A DNA stretch of 64,000 nt, taken from positions 33,032,497-33,096,496 of the forward strand of contig NC_080670.1 in NCBI RefSeq assembly GCF_030247195.1. The letters are read 5' to 3'. Made by a program: the position numbers and the translations under genes. The notes beneath the pieces are model-generated. The model saw only the letters and a program-made list of their open reading frames with translations, did no database searches and had not been told where the DNA came from. Position 1 is the first letter of the stretch. Every line of letters begins with the position of its first letter. Positions 34,763 through 45,600 of the stretch are shown here, in pieces. The stretch is from Topomyia yanbarensis. Its lineage: Eukaryota; Arthropoda; Insecta; Diptera; Culicidae.

Positions 34763-34819
34763 AAATCATTCATAATTCCCAATCAAATTTCGGATGGACC
34801 ATTAAAAACTGTTCAACAA

Positions 34820-34903
34820 ACCCGAATTTCCGAACGTGACTCGAACATATGCCGTCAGATTTCTTAGTCCAACGTCAAACCTCAGAACCGTTAAGCCAGG
34901 GTG
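34820..34903 (-). repeat. possible tRNA-like SINE head
   Basis: On the minus strand CCCTGGCTTAACGG (A-box-like) is followed about 35 bases later by TGTTCGAGTCACG (B-box-like). The spacing suits a tRNA-derived SINE, but no poly(A) tail or target duplication is clear, and it would not fold as a normal tRNA. Confidence 0.35.
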
Positions 34904-36019
34904 AGGGAAACCTGCTGCTAGGGGTACTTTTCAGCCTTATATAAATGACTTCTTCCGAAAACCATCAAAATCCCATGCCGTCGCAAATGTTACCCCGAAC
35001 TTGTACTGTACAATAGCACAACGACATTCAACAAGAAGAATGACAAGCACCCTTTTCACACAATCAACACACAACTGAAGCGGTACAAATGGCAAATCGA
35101 CTCGGAAGACACTAGAAAAGTGGAAAACACAAAGCTACGATAACGACGACGACGACGATGACAAAAGGCACCGTGTGAAATGTGAGTTCAGGGAAATAAT
35201 TAGCATTCACTCCTGCTTTTGTTTGTCATTAATTTCCCGCTACCCGCCCTCTTCCCGTACGTACACAAAAAATGGTGTCGCTTTCCGGGAACAAAATGTT
35301 GAACATGGTTCATTTTCCCAACGCCACAGGGTGGACCTGGCTGGAATTGTAAATTTACGAACATAGTTCAGAACTTATGGGGGGAGGGTGGTAATTAGAT
35401 GAAAACCGGGGTTATTGTTACTGTTCCGGTTGTCTTACCCGGCGTAGGTGCGGTTGAACAATCCGCTAATCTAACCCCAACACTGCATCCCTGGGGGAGC
35501 TGCATGAGAATGCTACCGATAAAAGAAAAACTAAAAGAGAACCAAACGAACACTGGCTGACTGCGCGGCAGTTTGTCACAATGTCAACATGTACAAGTAG
35601 ACGACAACAATGACATCAAGCCATCCGGAAACAATGCAAGCTCATCAGCGCCTTTTCCGTTCTCTATATTAGGCACATAACTTTTTTTTGCTCGTTCGCC
35701 TGGGTCGAATAGATCGGAAGTTCAGCATTTTTTTTCTCGTACCAAGACGCTTCGTCAGGCGCTTGTTGTCCGTAGAATGGAGGCCACTCGGGAAAGCTAC
35801 AGAACCACTCTACGAGCGGCCGGGTTCACTCCTATACACGGTATTTGTTTCCATTATTTTTTTTTTTCGTTGCCCTGTCACCGAAGCATCCTTGCAAATA
35901 ATTACTATTGTAAACGCCTGGGGGACATGTTTGATTACGAACGCACCCACCTCTTCCCTTGGTGCTCGCGACGAAGTCCTGAGTTCTAGTGTACACTACA
36001 ACAGAAAATGATGTCAGAG
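34904..36019. other. unassigned DNA
   Basis: Frames at 35,688-36,011 (+) have no recognised domain. A short GAC/GAT run lies near 35,141-35,161. Confidence 0.4.
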
Positions 36020-36211
36020 TTATTCACCTCCGCCCTTCCCTTCCCATTTGGTGGCACATTTCTGCTGATTCATGTTTGTGTGATTTATTGCGACCGCCCC
36101 GGGATGCCACCGGGGAGGGCCACTCGTTAGGATCCCGGAGTATGCACACAAAACCCACATAACCAACGCGGTGAAACCGAACACAAAAATTAAGGATACG
36201 TTTATAGCCAT
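36020..36211 (-). CDS. candidate first exon with signal-peptide or signal-anchor start
   Basis: A 63-codon frame starts at an ATG (36,211) and opens with a hydrophobic run (SLIFVFGFTALVMWVLCAY, residues 6-24) after a short polar N-terminus, as in a secreted or type II membrane protein. It then becomes hydrophilic, with a possible N-glycosylation site (INHTN). A GTGAAT donor-like site lies just before the stop (GGCGGAGGTGAAT on the minus strand), so this could be a first coding exon. No family recognised. It may equally be chance. Confidence 0.22.
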   Translation of the reverse strand: MAINVSLIFVFGFTALVMWVLCAYSGILTSGPPRWHPGAVAINHTNMNQQKCATKWEGKGGGE

Positions 36212-36764
36212 TCTCTAGCCCGGTTTCTGGCTGGTGTTGGGCTGAACTTTTTTTTCTTCTTCTATTTTACGGATCAGCTGCGACGAGTCGACCCAGTTGG
36301 TGGTATGCCGAGTAAAGCAGTAAAGATGCTGGGTTGTGTTTTGCTGACATGGTTTTAGTTTGACCCTTTTGGAGCTTTGAGATAAATAGCCTGGAAAAAG
36401 CGGTTTTTGGTTACTACAAACATCATCGAATAGGTTACAAACCAACGGCAGCCAAAATGTAACAGAACTAAGATGTCGGTTTTTTAGAGGGAGGGGGGCA
36501 TGGTCTAATTCGGCCCCCAACTGTTTCTCTGCCGTGATAAAACGAACGATTAACCTACATAACATTTCAATTATTTGGCAGCTTTAACAACTATTGCAAA
36601 TATATATTTTAGTTGGGACTATTGTCGTGTATGCGATGATGGCTCCACGGACATATGCTAAAATAGACGGTGTACAGACCACTAGGTTCTGACGTGAAAA
36701 TTTTAAAATATACTACAGGTACAGACTTCCTATTATGTATACTACACTAACAACCATTATCACT
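36212..36764. other. unassigned DNA
   Basis: The frame at 36,215-36,565 (minus) has no recognised domain. Confidence 0.35.
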
Positions 36765-36990
36765 CTAATCTAAGTGTCCGTCTTCTTATTACCCGGAAAA
36801 GAACCTAAATTATGATTTTTTTCAGATAAAGCACTCAGGAACTCCCATATTTTCCACAGGAAATACAAGAAGTGCGTTCTACGCTCCATCGAACGGATGG
36901 CCTCCATGGAACTGTAACGATGTAGACATGGTCGTTGAAAACCATCAGTTTTGTGGGAAGGATATTGCAGCACAACCTCATTAATGGACG
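36765..36990 (-). pseudogene. RNase H fragment of an I-superfamily element
   Basis: The minus-strand frame carries SSMEAIRSMERRTHFLYFLW, then KIWEFLSALSEKNHN and PGNKKTD. This lines up with the RNase H at 57.1-57.9 kb (SSIEALRSMKPRKHIPYFLG, KIWERLRALS, TGNEEAD) but has lost the second catalytic Asp (SDSLSS) and the VPSHC segment. It is a short, old relic of the same or a sister element. Confidence 0.7.
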
Positions 36991-37155
36991 TCCTCATCAT
37001 TAATGTCATAATAATTAGCATAGAAGCGATGCATAGCTGTTATCATCTGACGCATACAATTCGGATCACTCGGAATAGGAGACCGCTCAGGGGTGTTCGC
37101 GCCGCGTACTCGTTTCGTCTGATCTTTGTTCGCAGTGTCGAGAATCAATACAGCT

Positions 37156-40100
37156 TGTCAACGCAGAAACTGTCGAACTGGTAGCACCAAGGAGCTTTTA
37201 TTCTCAGGTGATACGATCCTTGAAATCACCGATCGGCCATGTTGGTGCTGGAAACGACAGCTAACAACATTGTTTACTACATCTCCATGCATGTTTGCTT
37301 GGATTTCGGTATGCAAACAAAGTTGTTCGCTGTCATTTTTCTTCCCCGCAGCTTGCTGCACGCTTACCTCACTCCTCACCTAGTTACTGCCAAAGACAAA
37401 TCACCTTAGAACTCTAAGCACCTTGGGTAGCACTATCCCGACAAAGGCAACGCGTCAGCGTCAAAAGCAACACAGCGACATGTAGAAGCGTCGCGTCAGT
37501 AGGTGACAGACATCATTTGATGACATTGTACCCACTGTCACCGAACTGCCACCGACAAAACCGCGTGTTACCGCAATCGGTCTATGGCACATTAGATGTG
37601 AACATGGCCGTTATAGTGTCCGTGAAATCAACAAATTTAACAAAGATTAATTTATTTAGAAAAGGTGAATATAGAAAAGTCGCGTAAAAAAGGCAGCTCG
37701 AACGAATATGTGCGGAAATAGAGCTGCAACGGTGCCATCTTGATGAGCAACAAAAACTCATCGACAAAGTGCTAGAAGGGAAACAAAATGGAAGCCATCG
37801 CAGTGGTGTTTCATCGCACAGCGGAACCATTGATGTGGCTTCGCCTACTTCGAGTAAGCGCCTTTCTACTCCATTTCCCCCCAGGTTCCCACTAGCATCA
37901 TCGGTTCATCACTCTGCGCTGGCGCCAGGTACACCCAAATCGGTTGCACCACCGATGGTATCAATTCCCCTTGGAACTCAAGCATCGAGTGGAGCCGTGC
38001 GAAAGACGAGCAAAACTGACACACGAGCAACTGTCAGCACTGCAAGCACAGTTGGAGCTAAGCCGAACAACCGGAAGCAAGCAGTACAGTGACGGAACAG
38101 CTACCAAAGCCAGCGGCGAGCCAACCGCGTTTGGAGAAGCAGACCGGCGCGATGCCCAAGGCTAGCAACTGTAGTTAGTAACTGTTTCGGAGGATGAGCG
38201 AATTCGATCTAGACATGGTTCCGAAGCAGAAGCAGTAGGTGGAATTGGCCCAATGAATCGTCGCTGACCTGTGAGAGAACCGGTAAGCCGTACTAGTTTG
38301 GCATCAGAAACTCCCCCAAATACCCGGTTTAATTCAACAAATTTCCCCTGCCCCTCATTTGTCATAAAATATGTATCAAGACCAAGTGACTCCCTCTCCC
38401 TCGAATTCCTGGAGGCCCAACGTAGCAGCAGCCAGTAACACGGCAGTCTCTGATTAGCCAACTTCCCCGATACTACGGGGAGCCAGCAGATTGGCTGATC
38501 TTTTTTTCGAGCTACCGATACACAACAGGAGCCTGTGGTTTTTCGGTTGGTGAGAACATGCTTCACCTGCAACGATGCTTGTCCTGTGCTTGAGACGGTT
38601 CGTAGTCATTTGGTGTTACCAATAGTGGTAGCCCAAATGATCAAGACACTTCGTATGTCATTTGGACGTCCTCTGCTAATCGATTTCGGGATGGCTGTGC
38701 AAGCGTTATGCGACCACATCGAAATTTATCGAATTATTCACTACTATACAGAAACTCGTTGCGAAGCTTCCAGCAGATCAAAGAATTATGTAGTCTGGAT
38801 ATAAGTGTAGCTTTCAAGTCTTCGATTTAAAAACCTTTGGCGATTACATGACGTCGGTGGTGCAGGACGCATCGAGCATAGTAACCTTCGAACCTGAGAC
38901 CTGAAAGAAAAACCACGCGATCGTCCGAAGAACAAAGCGAAGAGTTGTGTCAGAATTGTCTGTTCATCCATGGACGCAAGGCGTGTCGTATTCGGAGAAG
39001 TTGCGACATCGATGGTTGTCAATTCCGTCATCATTCGCTGCGTCACTCTCTAAGTAGGCCTCCAAAGGTCCCAGCATCGAATGCACTAGTAGCGGAAAAT
39101 CACACCCACCGTCATCTGTCTTCGACAACGCTGTTTCGGATGATTCCTGGGACCCTACATGTGAGTGACGTCTCGATTGATACCTTTGCATTCTTGGATG
39201 AGGGATCGGATCTGACACTAATGGAACGTGATCTGGCTATATCGTCGGTTCTGAAAGGCAGCCTTTGTGTCTGCGCTGGACGAGAAATACGTTCCGCATG
39301 GAACAGGGGTCACCTTTGAGATCACCGATAAAGGCCAGCGTAATCGGCACAAGATAGTGAATGCAAGGACGGTTCAATATCTGAATCCAACGAGTCAGAT
39401 CTTCCAAATGGAAGAAGCATCGACAAAGGTCGCGGACCTTAGGCTTAGGGAGATTCTGATTAGCAGCTACCATAACACAAGGCCGAAGATTCTCATAGGC
39501 ATCGACAATCTATCAGGTAAGCAGGTGCGATTGCGATGAAGAACTTCACGATACGGTGAAGCAGTTTTTAGAAGAAATAAGTGTGCGCCAATTCCAATCG
39601 CTAGGGAAGACCCACGAGCGCTAACCATCCTAGAAACTACAACCACACGAGTGAAGAGCCGTTTATGGAATTCCCGAACAGCTACACTATGACGGTACCA
39701 GATAGCGATCCGGTGAATCCGGCAACAATGGGTTACGCGCACAGGAATGTAGCCGCGAATGCCGATGAAGTCTCGCTCGACAGCGCTTTTCACAAAGGTC
39801 CGAAAAAACGCTCTTCACTTCCAGCCGCACTATGCCATTTTCGACAATATGAAGTGGTAGTGAACCCGGATGTTCAGCAAATGTTTCACCAAATCCGTAT
39901 CCGAGAGGAAGACAAGCACTCCCAGCGCTTCTTGTGGTGTGCTTGTCCGTCGGAGATGCTTACAATCGCCTTCATTGAGCGCAAGTCATCAAAAATCGGA
40001 ACGCAGAACAACACGCTGAGCTGTTTCCTGAGTCTTCGAAAGCGGTTATTCACGACCATTACGTTGACGACTACCTGTCGAGTTTCGGTTCTGCAGCTGA

Positions 40101-40344
40101 GGCAACAAAAATAGCAAGCGATTTGTGATACGTTCCCGACCAACGGGGATTTAAACTGCACAACTGGCGGCCAAATACAAGCTCGATCCTCGAGCAACTG
40201 AGCGAAGTGCCAGACGGAACCGACAAGCAGCTGAACCTGATCGACAGAGGGAAAATCGAAAGATGCTTTGGAATCCACCATCCGATTAACTAAGTTTCTC
40301 TACCCAAATGAGTGAGGAGGTACAAACACTGATTCGCATGGCAA
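37156..40344 (+). pseudogene. decayed BEL/Pao copy, same family as 42,125-49,551
   Basis: The copy begins at TGTCAACGCAGAAACTGTCG, the family's LTR start. The LTR resumes at 37,434 after a MITE (GACAAAGGCAACGCGTCAGC) and stops near 37,615, so most of it is deleted. Next come a relic of the Gag coiled-coil (AGCAACAAAAACTCATCGAC at about 37,745), the Gag core (38,450-38,900), the CCHC/C-rich and protease region (38,950-39,530) and the reverse transcriptase (39,700-40,340), which ends abruptly at CGCATGGCAA. Many internal deletions (about 3.2 kb remain of 4.5 kb), stops and frameshifts are present. The YVDD box is recognisable at about 40,063 (CATTACGTTGACGACTACCT). No 3' LTR is seen. It predates the intact copy. 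Confidence 0.88.
37188..37425 (+). mobile_element. 238-bp MITE with 8-bp target duplication (hAT- or P-like)
   Basis: It lies within the LTR of the decayed BEL copy. The ends are CAAGGAGCTTTTATTCTC and the complement of the right end, CAAGGTGCTTAGAGTTCT, matching through AGGTGAT (about 26 bp with one gap). GGTAGCAC is repeated on both sides (37,180-37,187 and 37,426-37,433). Eight-base duplications are typical of hAT and P superfamilies. No transposase. Confidence 0.85.
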
Positions 40345-40377
40345 TCCATTTGCGTGTAGCTAAACACCATATTCACA

Positions 40378-40580
40378 TAATATGAGTCATCTAACTTTTT
40401 AAAGAAGAGAGATATAATGTGGATACTGGACAGATTCAGATAATCTGAAGAAGTGCCTGTTCTACAATTTTGTACAAGACTTCTACTTTCTATCTCATAC
40501 CGTTGAAAAGTTAGTATTCGCGCCTCCTATGAGGTGAAAAGTGGATTTGAATTTTTCAAGTCAGGAGATGACTCATATTA
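40378..40580. mobile_element. possible small MITE with 15-bp inverted ends
   Basis: TAATATGAGTCATCT (40,378-40,392) is the exact inverse of 40,566-40,580. The interior (about 170 bp) is non-coding. A second short inverted match (CTAACTTTTT / AAAAGTTAG) lies inside. Target duplication not resolved. Confidence 0.5.
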
Positions 40581-40740
40581 CGTTTAAAAATGTACTTGTT
40601 TGTTTGTTTGTTTGTTTAATACATCAACAGGCATATCAAAGCCCCAATGATGTTAGCCTAAATACTAATCTTATTTCTAATACTCAAGTCGCACATAAAA
40701 ACAATAATCATACAATAATTACAAACAAAGAATAAAAAGG

Positions 40741-41484
40741 TCATGTGTTGTTAACGAAATGATTAAACAATCTGGAGAAACGTACACGCAGAGTATGTCG
40801 AGAAACGTTGAAATCAAATGCTGAAGCTACCTGGTTGAAAATTCGTTGCAGACCAGTGATGGCTCCATACATACTATAATTTGTGCGTCGGAATGGCAAC
40901 CGGAACATATTGTTGTTACGTAGTGCTCGAGGTGCGACGTTTATGTTGATTTGTTCCAAAATAGCTGGGGCATCTATACGGCCTTGCAGAGTGTCAGCGA
41001 TGAACAAAGCTCTTGCGGTATTCCTTCGAACATGTTGGGGCTCTAGTTGAATCAGCTGACATCGGTTTTCATAGCTAGGTAGTCGGACAGGATCTCTCCA
41101 CGGCAATCTACGGAGCGCGAAGCGTAAAAAGCGTCGCTGCACACTTTCAATTCTTTCAACGCCATTATTATAGTTCGGGCTCCACACTTCAGGGCAATAT
41201 TCTAGAATTGATCGGGATAAAGAGCAGTACAGCGATTTGAGACAATAAACATCTGTAAAGTTTTTGGCTATCCTGAATATGCATCCCAGTGCTCGAGACG
41301 CTTTACCTACTGCATAGGATACGTGTTGTTTAAACGTAAGTTGAGAATCCAGAATCACTCCCAGATCCATCACGTGACTGACACGTTCGATTTCTGTCTC
41401 TAGTAGACGGTACTTAAAATAAATCGAATCCTTCTTCCGTGAAAAAGATATTACCGAGCACTTCTTCAGGTTTACATACATGCG
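40741..41484 (-). pseudogene. CR1-like ORF2, RT C-terminal part
   Basis: The frame resumes at MYVNLKKCSVISFSRKK, the segment that follows the RT catalytic box in Jockey/CR1-type elements. It continues with the thumb (VMDLGVILDSQLTFKQHV), the helix-rich LYCSLSRSILEYCPEVWSP and the C-terminus to a stop at 40,741. About 245 codons are intact. Everything from the RT N-terminus through the Asp-Asp box is missing, and the join to the endonuclease changes frame. The bases at the join (AACCGCATG) are shared by both frames, so a short-homology deletion is plausible. Confidence 0.85.
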
Positions 41485-42124
41485 GTTTGGACTGCGGATT
41501 CGACATCCTCGAGGTCCAAAATATTTTCCCAATCGATGGTGGAAAAAAGGTCTGCGATACTGCGATGGTCGGCTTTACGGAAATCGTAGGTGACAGAACG
41601 TGGTGCAATATCGAAATCATGCACCACAGTGGCATCAATCGTAGCGATCAATGGAGGATGATGCATCACTGGTTTTACTAGAGGAGAGGGCGCCATCACT
41701 ATTGATGTGGCGGAAACCTGATCGCTGGCAAAACAAAGATCGAGATGGCGGCTATTTTCATTGGCAATAGAATTGATTTGTAGTAACGTGGCTGAGCTAT
41801 AGCTGTCAAGTAGCCTCACTGCAGCTGGGTGGAGTACGGAATGGTCCGAATCCGGATAAAGGAATCCGTTGCGGGAAGACTTCCATGAAATGCTAGGAAG
41901 ATTAAAATCTCCTAGTACCATGATCTCATCAACTGCGTTCGCGTCTTCGAGGATAGTAAAAAGTGAGCTGCAGTGTGCTTCAACATATTCGATATCACGA
42001 GCGCGGTCGGGTGGAACATACAACGCACACAAGTATAACTTACGGTCGCCAAGCTCAATAATCGTCCAAACCTGCTCTAGACAAGCCCAAGAAATATTCT
42101 CGACAGTTTTTGCCTTCAAACTGG
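41480..42124 (-). pseudogene. CR1-like ORF2, endonuclease C-terminal part
   Basis: After the BEL insertion the endonuclease continues with VWTIIELGDRKLYLCALYVP, the GDFN active-site box (IMVLGDFNLPSISW), and a DLCFASD segment, and ends with HHPPLIATI near the usual SDH position. It runs to SAVQT before the deletion junction. The GDFN Asp and Asn are intact. The ACTGG at 42,120-42,124 is the target duplication of the BEL insertion. Confidence 0.88.
42120..42124. other. target-site duplication, left (ACTGG)
   Basis: ACTGG immediately precedes the 5' LTR and recurs right after the 3' LTR at 49,552-49,556. Five bases suits BEL/Pao integrases. Confidence 0.93.
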
Positions 42125-42649
42125 TGTCAACGCAGAAACCGTCGAGCTGGCAACACTGCCTGACAAAGGCAACGCGTCCGCTTCAAAAGCAACACAACAG
42201 TGAAGCGCCGCGTCAGTGGGTGACAGACGTCATTTGATGACAGTGGAGATACGTCACCGAACTGTCAACGGCAAGACCGCGTGTTCTCGTAATCGGTCTA
42301 TTCCACATTAGCCGTGAACGAGAACAGGACTGAACTAGCAAAGTGCTGAAAATTAAACAAATTGAAAATTTTAGTATTAAAGTGAAGAAAAGTAAAGATA
42401 GTAAAGAGTGAAAGCGAGGTTAGGAGTAAAGTATAGAATTAGATAGAAGTGAGTTAACTGTGCTAGAAGGAAACTCGCGGACGAAGCTAACCGCTATCTA
42501 GGGCGGAGAAAAGGAATAGCCCACCAAATTGTAAGGTACATTTACAATATAAATACGCTCACTAATTCCGAATTATAATTACAGTTGAAGCTAATTAAAA
42601 TCATTACGCTGTCAAAACGGCCTTTTTCCTTCGCCCTACAACCTCGACA
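42125..42649 (+). repeat. 5' LTR of the BEL/Pao element
   Basis: 525 bp, TG...CA boundaries. It contains the promoter (TATAAATA at 42,548-42,555) and is followed after only 21 bases by the Gag-Pol ATG. A standard TGG-type primer-binding site right behind the LTR is not obvious; TGGTAAGATGG at 42,664-42,674 overlaps the start codon. Confidence 0.95.
42548..42555 (+). promoter_or_regulatory. TATA box in the 5' LTR
   Basis: TATAAATA lies about 95 bases before the LTR end, so RNA probably starts around 42,580 and R plus U5 would be only about 70 bases. The same box is at 49,450-49,457 in the 3' LTR. The start site is inferred. Confidence 0.5.
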
Positions 42650-42670
42650 ATCTTCAAAATTTGTGGTAAG

Positions 42671-45600
42671 ATGGCCGAACAGACGCCAATTGGAGATACA
42701 ACGGAGTTGGAACAAGAGGAGTCCAATTGTGTGGCCTGCCAACGTCTGGATAGTGCGGACAATATGGTCCAGTGTGACCGATGCGACGGATGGCGGCACT
42801 ATACATGCGCCGGGGTGGATGCGAGTGTGATGAACCGGTCATGGGTGTGCGGTGATTGCACCTCCATGCAAGAGGATGCCATTTCATTGAAGAGCGGTTC
42901 CAGTCGTGCCAGTGCAGCGTCGGCGCTTTCCGTCTGTATGAGCCAGCTGGTGGAAAGGCAGCAGCTAGAACGAAAACGTGCGGAAATAGAGCTGCAACGC
43001 CGCCATCTTGATGAGCAACAAAAACTCATCGACAAAGTGCTGGAAGGAGAAGAAAATGGCAGCCATCGCAGTGGTGTTTCAGCGCGCAGTGCTACCAATG
43101 AAGCGGCTTCACCTACTTCAAGTAAGCGTCTTTCTACTCCACTTCCCCCCGGTGCCCCACTAGCATCATCTGTTCGTCGTTCGGTACCGGCGCCGGGTAC
43201 ACCCAGATCGGTAGCGCCACCGATGGTAACCATTCCCCTAGCAGTGTTGAAGCCGTCTGCGTCTCAGTCACCACAGGGAACGAAATCTGAGGATGCATTG
43301 TTGGAACTCAGGAACCGAGTGGAGCAATGCGAAAGGCGAGCAAAACCGACGCACGAACAGCTATCAGCACTACAAGCACAGTTGGAACTGTGCCGCAACC
43401 TACTTGAGGGATTTCAATCCAGTGCGGAAATGTGCGAACGAGTCGGACAACCGGAAGCAAGCAGTACAGTGACGGAGCAGCTACCAAAGCCAGCGGCAAG
43501 CCAGCCGCGCATGGAGAAGCAGACCGGCGCCACTCCCAAGGCGGGCCGAACGTTAGCAACTGTCCCGGAGGACGAACGAATTCGGTCTAAAAATGGTTCC
43601 GAAGCTGAAGCAGTAGGTGGAATCGACCCAATGAATCGTCGCTGGCCTGTGAGGGAACCGGTAAGCCATACTAGTTTGGCAGCGGTAAGTCAAACAATCG
43701 CAGCAACGGAAAGCAATCCAAGCTATATGGAACCCCCAGGTAAGCGTCAAGCCTTGAGTAATTATTCAATAAATGCAAACGAATACACTTCTCAATATTG
43801 CCCCACGACCAATATGTATGAAATTTCCCGTGAACAGTCGCGAAATTTCGCGCATCCGGGAAATAGTAAAATTCCTCCTGAAGTTCCCCGCGAGCAGCAG
43901 CAAGTTTTTCACGCGCGCCCGGGTGTAACACAAATACTAACTCTGCCCAAGAGTCAATATAAGAATAAAACCGATGAACGAATGCGTGATTCCCCCACAT
44001 ACCCGGTTGAATTCAATAAATTTCCCCTGCCCCCTCGTCTGTCAGAAAATGTGTATCAAGACCAAGTGATTCCCCCTCGAGCTCCAGGATGTCCAACGCA
44101 GCAGCAGCTAGCAGCGCGGCAGTCCCTGGCTAAGGAACTTCCCCGATTCTCTGGAGACCCAGCGGATTGGCCGATCTTTATTTCGAGCTATCGATACACA
44201 ACAGAAGCCTGCGGCTTTTCGGATGGTGAGAACATGCTTCGCCTGCAACGATGTTTGTCTGGTTCTGCGCTTGAAACAGTACGTAGTCGGCTGGTGTTAC
44301 CAGCAGCGGTGCCCCAAGTGATCGAGACACTTCGTATGCGATTTGGACGTCCTGAGTTGCTGATCAACGCTCTGCTACGCAAGGTGCGAGACATCCCAGC
44401 ACCACGGTCCGACAGATTGGAAGGTCTCATCGATTTCGGGATGGCGGTGCAAGCGTTATGCGACCACATCGAAGCGGCGAACGAACGCGCTCATTTATCG
44501 AATCCTTCACTACTACAGGAACTCGTTGCGAAGCTTCCCGCAGATCAAAGGATGATGTGGGCAGGATATAAGCGTAGTTTTCAAGTCGTCGATTTAAAAA
44601 CCTTCGGCGATTACATGACGTCGGTGGTGCAGGACGCGTCGAGCGTAGTAACCTTCGAACCTGAGTCCAGAAGGAACAACCCACGCGATCGTCCGAAGAA
44701 CAAAGCGTTCGTGAACACTCACGCGATGGAAGGAGCAGTCAGTTCTGTACGGTCAATAAATGTGCCAACCGGCGCAGCGAAACAGTTTGACTGCGCACAC
44801 TGCAGCAAAACTGGTCATCGAGTGCGCGAGTGTATTGCATTTAAAGCGTTGCACGTCGACGACCGCTGGAGAAGAGTCCGAGCTTTAGGTCTTTGTCAGA
44901 ATTGTCTATTCAGCCATGGACGCAGGGCGTGTCGGATTCGTAGTAGTTGTGACATCGAGGGTTGTCAGTTCCGCCATCATCCACTGCTTCACTCTCTACG
45001 TGGGCCTCCAAAGGCTCCAGCATCGAATGCATTAGTGGCGGAGAATCACACCCACCGTCTTCTGACTTCGTCGACGCTGTTTCGGATAATTCCCGTAATC
45101 CTACATGGAAGCGACGTCTCGATTGATACCTTTGCATTCTTGGACGAGGGATCAGATCTGACACTAATGGAACATGATCTGGCTGTATCATTGGGTCTGA
45201 AAGGTAGCCCTCAGCCTTTGTGTCTACGCTGGACGGGAAACACTTCCCGCATGGAAAAGGAATCGCAACGCATCACTTTCGAGATCGCAGGTGAAGGACA
45301 GCAAAAACGGCACAAGATAGTGAACGCAAGAACGGTTCAATGTCTCAATCTGCCGAGTCAGAGTTTCCAGGTGGAAGAAGCAGCGACAAAACACGCGCAC
45401 CTTAGGGGGATTCCGGTTAGCAGCTACCATAACGCAAAGCCTAAGATCCTCATAGGAATCGACAACCTACGACTTGCGCTACCACTTAAAGTAAGAGAGG
45501 GCGATGGTACCGGTCCTATAGCTGCGAGAACCAGATTGGGCTGGTGTGTCTACGGCCCGCGAGAAAGCGGTGACACCGAAGCTTATAATTTCCACGTAAG

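Noticed and set aside
34820..34903. A functional tRNA gene
   Set aside because: Box-like motifs only; the arms do not pair into a cloverleaf.
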